From contig RSEF01000001.1 in NCBI GenBank assembly GCA_003993805.1, positions 67,616,366-67,680,365 on the forward strand: a DNA stretch of 64,000 nt, in the 5' to 3' direction. Positions 12,801-23,003 of this stretch are shown one piece after another. This stretch comes from Himantopus leucocephalus. Taxonomy: Eukaryota > Chordata > Aves > Charadriiformes > Recurvirostridae. The notes beneath the pieces were generated by a model, which made no database searches, had not been told where the DNA came from, and was given only the letters and a program-made list of their open reading frames with translations. Position 1 is the stretch's first letter. Every line of letters begins with the position of its first letter. The position numbers and the translations under genes are program-made.

Positions 12801-15800
12801 CAGAAATGAAAGGAAAACCAAAGACTTCAAGGCACTTCAAATGTAGGCTCTTCTAACTAGTAGCCTTTGATTTTAAGGATTTTTATCTCAAACTGAAGAG
12901 CACAAAGCTACTGTTTAAAATGAACTACAAGCAGTTGAAGGGTGTGATAAACTCCCATCTGAGGCTGCAGAAGGAACCTGTGTGCCACAGAGTGAGATAT
13001 GAGCTCCAATATTTAAAACAAAACGTAAAAAAAATTGAAAGAAAACTTTAGGAAAAAACTCAGACAATGTAACAAGGAAAAAAATCTAAATAAAGTTCTC
13101 CATGGCAGTTCGAATGTAACGGGGAAACACATTGCACCATGACTGAATGTTTTTAATTAGCATTTTGCACCTGAATTTAAAAACCAAAGGGAAAAGAAAA
13201 CAGGAGAAAAAAAAAGGCAAAGGAAATACCAGGGAAGCAAAACTGTATGTTAAAAGACATGAAATACATTTAATTATATAGTATTTAATGCATTGCGTTG
13301 TGACCCCAAAACACAGTGTTATCCAGTGATTCTTAGATGTCTATGAGTGCAGAATGGAGAGCTGCTTTCCCTGCCTTGTGAGTCTGTTGCCTTTCTGGAC
13401 AACAAACTATTGCAGGAATCACTCTTTTCCTTTTTCACCCGCTCCAGGTCCAAACCACTGTTTGTTCCTTGAGTTCAGTGATCTTTCAGATGGTGTCCCT
13501 TCTACATTGAGCCAATGACTATCTTGTTTTGCTGTCAGAGACTGAAGAAACTGTTCCCCTGATGCCTTGGTCGAGCTGAGAAAGCTCTCCAGGCTCACCG
13601 TGCAGTGAAAAACAACCAGATTAGGAATTTTTATAATAGCAATTTTCAATTTGAAAACTACATCAAAACTAGTATTTTAATAATCCTGTATATCATTAAA
13701 GAAAAGGGCACCAGAAAGCTTATAACTTGTCTGACTTACCCTTGGAGAGAATCATTTGATTGAATTGAATTTTGTTTCATTTCAATTGAAGTCCATGAAT
13801 GTCTGCGTTAGTCTTAACGTTGGTGTGTAAAAACCAGAAAGCGAAGCCTACTTAGGAGAAGCAACAGCAAAATGGTATGAGTGTTTCTAAAGGCCGAAAA
13901 GTGTGTGGTCGTCATTCAGATTTCAAACTGGTTTGACCCCATGTCATCCTATTGGCTTTAGTTATTGTCCTGATTTATGTTAATGCAGACAAGAGCGGGA
14001 TTAGATATAAGTGTGGTAGTCCATTGTTTAGAAGACACGTGTTTGTTTTCCGTACTCCCATCCAGAGAAGTCGTCTAGAACTAGGTTATATGAACTATAT
14101 TATTCTTTTTTTTTTAAAAAAAAGGTGTATAGAACCATCTGCATGCTCATTTCATGCAGAATTTAGAATTAGATTGAAACATCAAAGAAAAAACCATAGT
14201 TCTAGATCATTAGCAAAGCATTGTTAGACATATTTCTATTCTCAGTATTTCAGTAATTAACATACATGAAAAGATGAATTTTGTAAGTGAACTACAAATC
14301 TTATCAGCTGCAAACCCTGTGATTATACTTTTGATAAGTTGGATCCAATTCACTGAAAAATGATTAAAAAAGCGCTATATGCCTTTTCATGTGTACCTAA
14401 CTTACTGGAACATTGCACTGTTACTAAAGCGCACCTGACTATGGTTATTCTTGTGAAGAGCAACTTTTTGAAAAGGGAATATTTTATTGCTTGCAAGCTG
14501 AATGTAAAATAAGGCTGGCTTAGCCTGGCTGATTTTTGGAATTTTAATGTAGTTAGGGAAAAGTTGCGTCCTCACTTCTGTACTCACTTGCATACCACCC
14601 TATGGACACTGGGACTGGGTAGAGCCTGCAGAGTGTAGAATATGGCCTTTACTGGAAAGTCTAATATGGCTTAAAATTAGAAAGCAATATGAATAATATA
14701 TATCACATTTGTATTCATAACCTGAACTGATGAAACTAGATGTACCAGCGACAAGGAACTGAGAACACTTAGATGTATGTGGCACTGGCTAACATGAAGA
14801 GCCCAAGGGAAATCAAACACAGCATTGGTGGCGTGTCAATAACGTGTTGGAACAAGAAGACTGGCACGAAGTCGGCAGAGTCCTGTTTAAAAGGCAAATG
14901 CGGGTAGATAAGTATCTCTCCATACTATGGTATTATTTCTGTTAATTGAACATGCTGGAGCCTGATGTGGTAGCAACTGATGTCCTCTGGTATAACCCTA
15001 ACTGACTTTAGTGGGACCAAAATGGGGCCAAGAGCTTCTGGACCAGAAGCTGCCTCCTTTGCTTTCTTGTTGACTCTACATCTCCGGCTAAGTGATATTT
15101 CTGCAAGGTCTCTTCCAAAGGTGCTGTGATGCTGGGTCAGGCCAGTCTGAAACCTGTCCTCATCCCCAGGGACACAGACAGGTGAGAAGAGACAGCGCAG
15201 GGCACCAGCTTCCACCAGGTGGAAGGACTGGAGGGAGAGAAGGAGGGAGATGGGGAACAGGAACTGGGTATATTGCCTTGGGGCTGGGTTTTGTGACCTC
15301 CAACTTGTGATGTGGTCCCTGTGAACAAAGTTATGTGGAGTCCTGCTCTCAGACTGACGTGAGACAGTGTGATGAAAGGAAGCTTTCTGCTTTGTGCTAT
15401 CTCACATCCAGCATTTTGCCCATAAAGTTTTATTGGAGAAATTGAAAATGATACCGTCTTGGCGATATAGCTCCCCAGATAATTGCCCCTCTGCCTCTGG
15501 GATTTGTACTTCCGTTCTTAATTTTGTGTAAGCTGTTTTAAAATGCCACATCAAATTACAGTGAGAACATTAACATTGTGAAAAAATTTGTAAGAGTCAA
15601 GAAACACTGAAACTCAATCACCTTCAGCCATCTCCAGCAGTGTATGTGTTATCATACAGCTTTTAATTGAAGAACGAGACTCTGTTTTGCAAGAGTCCCA
15701 CTGAAAAGTAAACAGGGCATTTAAAAAAGCTTTTTAAAAAAACCTTTAAGTTTGTTTTTTTTTTTTTTTCCCTAAAAGACAAGAAGTAGAGATTTAATAA

Positions 15801-16325
15801 ACAGGTGGACTTAGAAGCCTTGCGTATGTGATGCTTAGTGTGGATGTATGTGTTTATGTGATGAACGCTCCTCCGGACACACAGCTGAGCTAACAGCAGT
15901 GGTTACTACTGCCGTGTAGCTGTAGCAAGCACCTAGCTGTAGCAGTGTGGTCTCAGCATGAGAGAAGAAATGATTATTTGTCCAGCTTCTGTGTGAACTT
16001 TGGAGCTTACATTGCATTTTGAGCAAGTTAGCAGCAAACTCCATGGTGACCTGCAACCGTTGACTGCAGGGTAGAGACAATCTCACTGTTAATCACTGAA
16101 CTTGAAGCTGGTGTTGATGTGATGTTCCTAGAGATGATTCCGTCTCTGGTTTAAGAACTGTATGTAGGAGAGGATGGCCTCTAGTTCAGAGTGCCCACGA
16201 TGGTGAGAGGGGATGACATATGGATGTTCTGGTATTTTGAAGTCCTTTTAGCATGCAGTTTCTTGGAAAAAAAGTAGGTGTTACAAAGACTGTGTGCCTG
16301 AACGTTAGGATGCAGACTAAAACAG
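12801..16325. other. Non-coding stretch, no gene seen
   Basis: Mostly unique AT-rich DNA. A 17-base palindrome, CTTCCACCAGGTGGAAG (15209-15225), includes an E-box CAGGTG of the SNAI/ZEB kind. A minus-strand frame at 13419-13649 has ordinary codon-like composition but matches no family I know. A T run lies near 15752-15769. No gene called. Confidence 0.55.
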
Positions 16326-16385
16326 AGCTCCTGTAGGCACAGTGACTTCCCCAAACACCACAGTATGCCAGGAATAAAAATGATT
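16326..16385 (+). repeat. MIR/L2-like short fragment
   Basis: The segment GTGACTTCCCCAAACACCAC, followed by AGTATGCCAGGAATA, resembles the conserved end of MIR and L2 elements (gtgacttgcccaaggtcacacag, then a ggaat segment), at perhaps 70 percent. The preceding bases with ACAGAGC fit the gaggcacagag part loosely. It is short and diverged, so this is a tentative call. Confidence 0.3.
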
Positions 16386-17339
16386 AAGAAAAAAACGATT
16401 AAATGCCCTGACAGTGGTGAAATTCTCCAGAAATATAGGAAGTCTTATATGGTGCACTATTTTGTGCTTGCAAGCAGTTTGTGCCTGTAAAAGAGGACTG
16501 TAGAGAAGGTCTTATTATTTCTGTAGGTAGTAGTTCACTCTGTATTGTGGTGTGTCTTAGTAGTTCCAGTTAAATCTGGCAGAGTGGGCTAGGTGGGAAA
16601 CTGCACTGAGTGTCGCACTAAATCTATAACAGAAACCAGAATGAAAGATGAAGCATTTTTGAGTGAGCTGAGGTTAAATCTTTCATCTTTGTAGGAGGCA
16701 ACTCATTTTCTGAGGGTCAGGTCCTGACTGAAGCCCAGAGTTGAATGCCTCAGATCATTGACCAGATCAGAAATAATCCCAAACAGCACAGCTGGATTTT
16801 GCCAATCCACAGAAATGACCCTCTCCAGGATGAATTTTATATTAAAGGGTCAGGTCTTCCCTGAAACATGGTTGTGTTGGACTTGCAGTCAGGACATCAA
16901 GAAAAAAAACCCAGGCTGAGACAGAAAGAGAGATCTTGGTGTCAGAGCCTAAAGAGGATAAAACCTGCACAGTTGTCACAGGAAGCAAAAAGCAGGACAA
17001 GGTCCAATATAGGTGGAAAGGTACAAAAGCTGGGGCAGTTGGGGTCAGCTTGTGAGAAGGAGAATCCCACAAAACCAGGGGAGGTGAGGCCAGGGCGGAT
17101 GCCCACTGCCACCACTCCCGTGGATGCTGTCCCAGCGGGTACCACAGCGCTCACCGGTGAGCAGGAGGACCTCGGTGCAAAACCAGTGTGTTGCCAGAGG
17201 CCGGACTCTGGCCAATAAAATCAAAGCCATTAGGAAAAGTAGAGGTTAAATCAGAGCTCCTTCTGACTGAAAGAAGATTGAAAATACCTATTGAATCTCC
17301 TTGCTGCATGATTCCCAAAATGATGTGGTAAGCAGCATC
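16386..17339. other. Non-coding; open frame ending at an AATAAA
   Basis: A plus-strand frame of 116 codons (16868-17218) ends with its TAA inside AATAAA (17214-17219), and a consensus-like donor CCG|GTGAGC lies within it near 17155. Three minus-strand frames are open over the same bases, which argues for locally stop-poor sequence. The peptide is lysine/glutamine-rich with no recognised domain. It could be part of a long non-coding transcript, but I do not call a gene. Confidence 0.4.
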
Positions 17340-17470
17340 TCTTATGAAGAGAGAATTATGGGGTTATGTATGCTGATTAGGGCTCTGGTAGACATTGTCT
17401 ATTGATTTGTTTATCAGCCTCCTGATTAACATTTATAGTTTTTCCTGAAGGAAAGCACTGAAAATTAGCT
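17340..17470. promoter_or_regulatory. Candidate conserved non-coding element
   Basis: Contains ATGCTGATTAG, ATTGATTTGTTTATC (a FOX-type TGTTTAT site beside a PBX-like ATTGAT) and CTGATTAACATTTATAG in about 90 bases. No repeat or coding signature. Called on motif density alone. Confidence 0.25.
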
Positions 17471-19128
17471 TGAGTCTTTTTTTCCTGCTGTCAACTGGCT
17501 GAGCAAAGAGAGGAAACTATTGCTTTGGGTGCTTGCCTGGCTCCTGGGTGTTTCTGCGTTCGACTTTCCTGCTCTCTGACTACTCGTGACAACATAACAT
17601 CATTTTTTTTTCTCTGCCGTGTTTACAAACATTTCCATCAGCAGAGGCATCGAGCACAGTACTTATCTTAGTCTGCTTGTGACAGGTTATTAATCATAGG
17701 GCACTCTGACAGAAAGTTGCTCAAGGCATTGTTGTGGGCAGAAAAAAAAGCAAAAGAAGCCCACGATGCATAGAAAATGGTGAATTTAAATACAAAGCAA
17801 CTGTTTAGGAAGACAAATACTAGTGTAGGTATACCTACTGCCAGCTTTGTTTTGATCTTTGATCCTGAGATGCAAAGAGAAGGCAGTCCTTGTCCTCTTT
17901 GGCAGCAGAGGTTGGGAAAGTTTATCTCTGGTACTAAGAACAAAAGAGGAGGTATGGAAAATTATGAACATTCCCTTTTTTGTCTTCCTTTTTGGCAGTG
18001 CTACTTTAGAGGAAACTTTCCCCTTTAAATAAAGGGTTCCCTTGTTGTCAGCTTATTTTTCTACACGATTTTAAATCTCTCCTATAGCAAAGAAAAATTG
18101 AATGGGCTTTTGCTAGTTCTATGACTTTTGTAACAATGCAGGGAAGGAAAAGAAGCCCATACAATGAGCAGACAAAGGATAGGTGGAAGAAACTTCAAAG
18201 AATGATGGACACAGGAAGAGTAAAGTGGTAGGAAAAACAAGTTAATGGAAGAGGCAAAGACTCTGTCTGAAATTAAACCCTAGATAAACTGAGCCAAAAG
18301 GCAAATCCTGCAAATGTAAATATATTAATTGACTCGTATCTGCGAAAGATGCGCTGTGTGGAGTCATGTTTTCCATTTTTACTTTGTCTTTCTTGGGACA
18401 AGAAAGGCTACTGTTATTTTTTCCACTAGTATTGATCAATGCAATGGAAAGCCTGTTTTCAAATCAGATCATTTATTACAGAATTAAAAAAAAAAAAGAT
18501 TAGTTGATGAAGCATTGGCACTGTTATTGAGTCTGTGACTGTGGGAGGCAGGAGAATATATAAAAAAGCGCCATGCTAATAGACTCCAGTAACAAAATAA
18601 TGCGTATGTATTTAGCTGTCTAGGAGATGCTTTTAACAGAATGTATCATAAAGGGGAAAAAAGCTGTTTATTGGTAAGGGTCAGTGTTTGTTTGCTGTCC
18701 CAGATTTGCTCTTCTGCCATGATGAAATGAGTGTATGCACTACGTCACTACAACCTTCACTCCCCATGCCAAGCTCTTGAAGTGAAGCACTGTGATTCAA
18801 AGGGCTTTGAAAAAAGAGCTCCTTGTGTCAAAATTGAGACCTCTAATTGTAATTTCACCTATGTGCTCACCTGCATTTATATTCCTTCTCTGCAAATGGA
18901 GGACTGGTGGTACTTGATGTTTGCTTAGAAGGAGGCAGCCCCCATCCTCTTCTCATGTCCGTTTCATTCATAGCATCTCTTTAGTTCTTGTTCCCCTCCC
19001 TCCCCTCAGAGGGTAAGATATTTAAAGCAGCTTAGAAATGTAGGGTCTTAAATTTCAGAGAAATTACTGAAATTTGCATTTGTTAAATGCTTTGTTCGGA
19101 TTTGAAACTGGACATAAGACATACAAGA
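17471..19128. other. Non-coding stretch, no gene seen
   Basis: AT-rich unique sequence with an A run near 18486-18497 and TATATAAAAAAG near 18557. Frames on both strands at 17668-18028 overlap and encode nothing familiar. No repeat recognised. Confidence 0.6.
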
Positions 19129-19243
19129 CATGGAATCATAGAATGGTTTACATTGGAAGGGACCTTAAAGATGCTTGCATCAACTCTACCCCCTACATCT
19201 CCAGAGATTACTTTCACATTGTGGACCAGCTGGGCTCCATCTC
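19129..19243 (-). mobile_element. CR1 LINE 3' end fragment, avian type
   Basis: On the minus strand the sequence ends in the avian CR1 3' signature. On the plus strand this reads AATCATAGAATGG, then TTGGAAGGGACCTTAAAGAT at 19149-19168, followed by a degenerate CCCC...GGACCAGCTGGGCTCCATC. Only about 115 bases of the 3' UTR survive, the usual 5' truncation of CR1. No coding part remains. Confidence 0.85.
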
Positions 19244-19899
19244 CACCCCTCTTCTCTTAAAGACTGGACATAGTATCGAATGAATCCACAGAGTCCTGGG
19301 ACATACTGAGTGCTAAGGGTATTCTGATGCACCTAAAACCTTAGTTTTGCACTCCTTATCCATTCTCACACGCGCATGCGTGGACGCACACACACAAGCA
19401 AGCAATACTGAATTGGACTTCTCTGTTTTCAGCCAAAACGATGAGTTAAGACGCATGAATTGAAAAAATTGAGGGACTGACTGACAGTATGAAACTTCAC
19501 GTTACTCACATTGCGAATAGTCAGTTCACAATAAATCACCTCATTGTCATGTAACAGACAGCACGGAGAAAGTTAGTCTACATAAACATCCAATTTGCCT
19601 ACTTGTAATGAAAATGCTCTTCTCTGGGAACGCTGCTGCTGTGTTTTATACGCTCTCTTGCTCACGTGCATATGTTATACGAAAGGATGCTGTTTTCATA
19701 ACTGCAAAATATCACTAGAGACTAGGCAGTTTTATTAAAAGTGTGTCTCCTGCTGGCAGTTTACATGTTTTGACAACCTCTTGGAAAGCAGCGATAATCA
19801 GCTCGAGACCACGCTGCGTACGGCCTCAGTGATGCATGGCAGGAGCGGCAGAGACCCGGCTCCGCATCCCGCCCGCACTCGCCCCCAGTGTGCTGGAGT
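19244..19899. other. Non-coding stretch with short CA repeat
   Basis: A short imperfect CA repeat lies at about 19386-19396 beside a GCGCATGCG palindrome. The last 100 bases become GC-richer (GCTGCGTACGGCC, GCATCCCGCCCGC) with several CpGs and lead into the next element. No gene seen. Confidence 0.55.
19371..19382 (+). promoter_or_regulatory. NRF1-like palindromic motif
   Basis: CGCGCATGCGTG fits the nuclear respiratory factor 1 consensus YGCGCATGCGCR with one mismatch. Such CpG-rich sites decay quickly in AT-rich DNA when methylated, so its survival here is mildly notable. It also flanks alternating CA sequence, so a microsatellite origin is possible. Confidence 0.3.
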
Positions 19900-20060
19900 G
19901 GAATACCAAGGGCAGCTCTGCGTTCATTACCACCTAATTATCCGGCTCAACGTCTTTCAAAGTTATTTTTCCTCATCACTAAACTCAGCCCAAATATTTT
20001 TGTTTACCTGTGCTGACAGATTTTTTTAAACTTGAAGGAGTTTCATGTCATCCCGTCTTT
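19900..20060. promoter_or_regulatory. Candidate conserved non-coding element
   Basis: Holds TTCATTACC, CTAATTATCCGG (TAATTA at 19935-19940) and a run through ATATTTTTGTTTACCTG, a FOX-type GTTTAC site. CpGs persist at CTCCGCATCCCGCC upstream. No repeat or coding signature. Motif-based inference. Confidence 0.3.
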
Positions 20061-21761
20061 GCACGCTCGTGGCTCCAGTCTGAGCAGAGGCTGCACCGAG
20101 GTATTAGATCTGTGTTACTCAGGGATGCCAGGGAGCTCTGCTTTCTGCTGGCCAACCATTGGTAACGTCGTGAAAAAAGGAGTAAATTCTGGGCTCCCCT
20201 CCCCATATCCTAGTGCAATTTGAACTGTCACATGCGTAAAATTAATAATATTTTTTTTCCCCCCTAAAATTAATTATTTTGCCCTAATCCTAGGGCACAG
20301 GCTAAAGTCAGTAAGAGGGCGACAGCACAGATCTGTTGCAGGCAACTGCACGTTACATGGACAAGCTGTTATGTTTCCAGTGCTTAATTTGTAAGAAAAT
20401 GAAACTGTTAAAAGAAGGCCTTTGGTAATATGTATATTATCTATTACTTACAGATGGATCCTTTGAGAGCAAATGAGAATATAACACAATGTTTGTGCCT
20501 TTTGGTGGTTGAGTCAAATGAAATTTTGTTGCATTTCGTGAATTTACTACTGATTTTACAGATAGTTATGGAACTTACAAACAATAAACTTTCCAGAAAT
20601 AATAGTGGAGGGGATGGAAACGGTTTTGAGAAGAAGGATAGCCTATTTCATAGAGTTTCACAGGAGTATACCTGTTATCCCTGGGATTGGAAAAAAAATC
20701 TCATTTATTTTTGTGACCTGTAGTTTCAGAACTGCTGACAGTACAATGCTGGCATATTTTGGCTTTTGAATATTGCTTGATTTTCACCTACATGTGAACA
20801 CAGCGAACCCATTTGGGTCAATTTAGCAGTGGAACAAACAAGGGTGTAACCTACACATCATTGATATAGTTTGGAAAACAGGTGAAAATGTAAAATGGCC
20901 AAATACATCCCTGAAAGGTGTTGTTTAGTGGGTTTGCGTGGGAAGTCTAAATACCCTGTTGGGTAGCAGAAGACTGGAAAGCATTGAAGATCAATAGGAG
21001 AAAGTTTCTGCTATCTGGAGACTGGTCAGTACGCCATAGTATAACATTGGGTTTTTTTATCCTGATGTATTCTAAAATGGATTTTTTGAAGTATCTGCTC
21101 ATCCAGGCTCCAATTAATAGAGGAATGAAGGATGTACTGTTACTGCTCCCTGATTATCTCTAGAGACCTCAATAAAATTTGCCACCTTGCACTCCGTGCA
21201 TGGAATACAGCTTTTGGATGATGGTGGGTCAGAAAAAAAAAGAAAAGAAGATAGTATAAAAAATAGTGATATTTATAGGTCAGTGAATCCCAACTGGAAG
21301 AGCTTCTTGCAAACCCATGTAACTGCCATCACGAAAATAAGAGAGGCTTTCTTTTCCTCTGGTGAAAAAGAAAACAAAATTCAAGGCAAACTTTCCACCC
21401 TACGTTCTGCTTTACCACAGCCAGATTGCCTCTGCTTAGACTCAGAGCTAAGCACATCTTCTTATGAGAAAGAGTTTTATTCACCATGACTAGCGTGGTT
21501 TAACAAAACGTCCTGCCAAAACCATTCTTCAGACTTTAATTTGTCTTTCGTTTATCCTTCACCTTGGTGCTGTATCTAAATCCAACTGATCCTCCTCTGT
21601 TATGCCCCATGAAGATAGGCTGCTCTTTCCAGTCTATGCTGTGGAAACTTTCACCCAGGCCCCCACCTGCATATTAATTTAACTTTTATAGACTACTGAG
21701 TGTCTGTCCCACCCAGTGTACCTGCCTAGGTCTTTCTTTTGCATTGTATGGAGAATATCAC
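20061..21761. other. Non-coding stretch, no gene seen
   Basis: Unique AT-rich DNA. Plus-strand frames at 20430-20723 and 21187-21489 (about 100 codons each) show no domain. The segment TAAAATTAATAATA to TAAAATTAATTATTTTGCC (20237-20282) is homeodomain-core rich. No repeat recognised before the CR1 copy. Confidence 0.55.
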
Positions 21762-22129
21762 CATCATTCAGCCTGGAGAAGAGAAGGCTCCAGGGAGACC
21801 TTATTGTGGCTTTCCAGTACCTAAAGGGGGCCTACAGGAAAGCTGGGGAAGGACTTTTTACAAGGGTATGTAGTGATAGGATGAGGGGGAATGGCTTTAA
21901 ACTGGAAAAGGGTAGATTTACATTAGATATTAGGAAGAAATTTTTCACTCTGAGGGTGGTGAGGCACTGGAACAGGTTGCCCAGAGAAGTTGTGGAAGCT
22001 CCATCCCTGAGGGTGTTTAAGGCCAGGCTGGATGGGGCTTTGAGCGACCTGGTCTAGTGGGAGGTGTCCCTGCCCGTGGCAGGGGGTGATCTTCAAGGTC
22101 CCTTCCAACCTAAGCCATTCTATGATCTT
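21762..22129 (+). mobile_element. CR1 LINE, ORF2 C-terminus plus 3' UTR, avian type
   Basis: This 5'-truncated copy begins at the conserved TTCAGCCTGGAGAAG and ends at CCATTCTATGATC. The plus-strand frame stays open over the last ~95 codons of ORF2, from SLEKRRL through [16 protein letters not shown] and FKARLDGAL, and stops at the family's natural TAG (22055-22057). The 3' UTR follows with GGTCCCTTCCAACC. The open frame and close fit mean it is much younger than the copy at 4106-5345. It cannot be active, since the endonuclease and most of the reverse transcriptase are missing. A target-site duplication is not evident. Confidence 0.92.
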
Positions 22130-22737
22130 GAAGTCATTTCCGCAACTTTCCCCACATTTCAATATCCTCATGTTGCTTCTTACTTTCACTTTGTCCTCTG
22201 CAGCATCCCTATTTGCTGTATCTAGGCTCTTTTTAAAAAGCATTCTATGTCCCCTTCATTTGATTCAGTGATGCTGGTTGTGAGAAATGGCTTGTCTGTC
22301 CCCAGTTACACTTTTTCTGCTGCTGCTGCTTCTTTCTCCAGGTCTGCTCCCCCACCTTTTCTTTGTTGAAATGCTAGCTGACAGCAAATGATCATTAAAA
22401 TAATTCATATGCATGACAGCCCGCATGCAGCTGGCTTGTGCAACTAAGAAATCTTACTGATGTTACTTGCATCTGTTTCTGTTTATCCTTTCAGTATTTG
22501 TTCTTTTTTAGGGTATTCTGGCTTAAGTGATACAAATTTTTTTGGACCAGAAGTTGTCCCTTTTTTCAGAGATTGTCTGGTAATAGTACCCAGGGGAGAT
22601 TTGGCATTAAATGGGGCCCTGAGTGCTAGTTTGGTATAAACAGTAAGACTCCTAATAAATGTGAGCAAGCCTATACATTTCCAGAAGGAAATATGGGATA
22701 ATTCCTGTTTGATAGCTGGTGCTATCAGCAGGATATC
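22130..22737. other. Unique spacer between two CR1 copies
   Basis: AT-balanced sequence with a short CTGCTGCTGCTTC patch near 22317. The minus-strand frames crossing 22483-22963 partly run antisense through the next CR1 copy and are shadows of it. No gene seen. Confidence 0.55.
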
Positions 22738-23003
22738 CTGCTGATCCTGGTGACAGGACAAGAGGCAACGGGTACAAACTGGAACACATGAAATTCCATC
22801 TGAACGTAGGAAAGCACTTTTGTTGTTGTTGTTGTGGGGGCTGCCCAGAGAGGCTGTGGAGTCTCCGTCTGTGGAGATACCCAAAAACCTGACTGGACAC
22901 AATCCTGGGCAACCTGTTCCTTTGGACCCTGCTCGAGCAGGAGCTTGTACCAGGTGATCTCAAAAGATCCCTCCCAGCTTTGATTGGGGAATTCTGTGAT
23001 GGC
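22738..23003 (+). mobile_element. CR1 LINE 3' end with internal GTT-repeat replacement
   Basis: Begins at about TGACAGGACAAGAGGCAACG, continues through ACAAACTGGAACACA and CTGCCCAGAGAGG, and ends at ATTCTGTGATGG. It belongs to a different avian CR1 subfamily from the copy 600 bases upstream, since its tail reads CCCAGC and TCTGTGAT rather than TCCAACC and TCTATGAT. Between the two coding landmarks a TGTTGTTGTTGTTGT tract (22821-22835) stands where about 30-40 bases of family sequence are expected. ORF2 is therefore interrupted. Confidence 0.85.

Noticed and set aside
22483..22902. 139-codon minus-strand frame
   Set aside because: Runs antisense through a CR1 copy; a shadow of the repeat.
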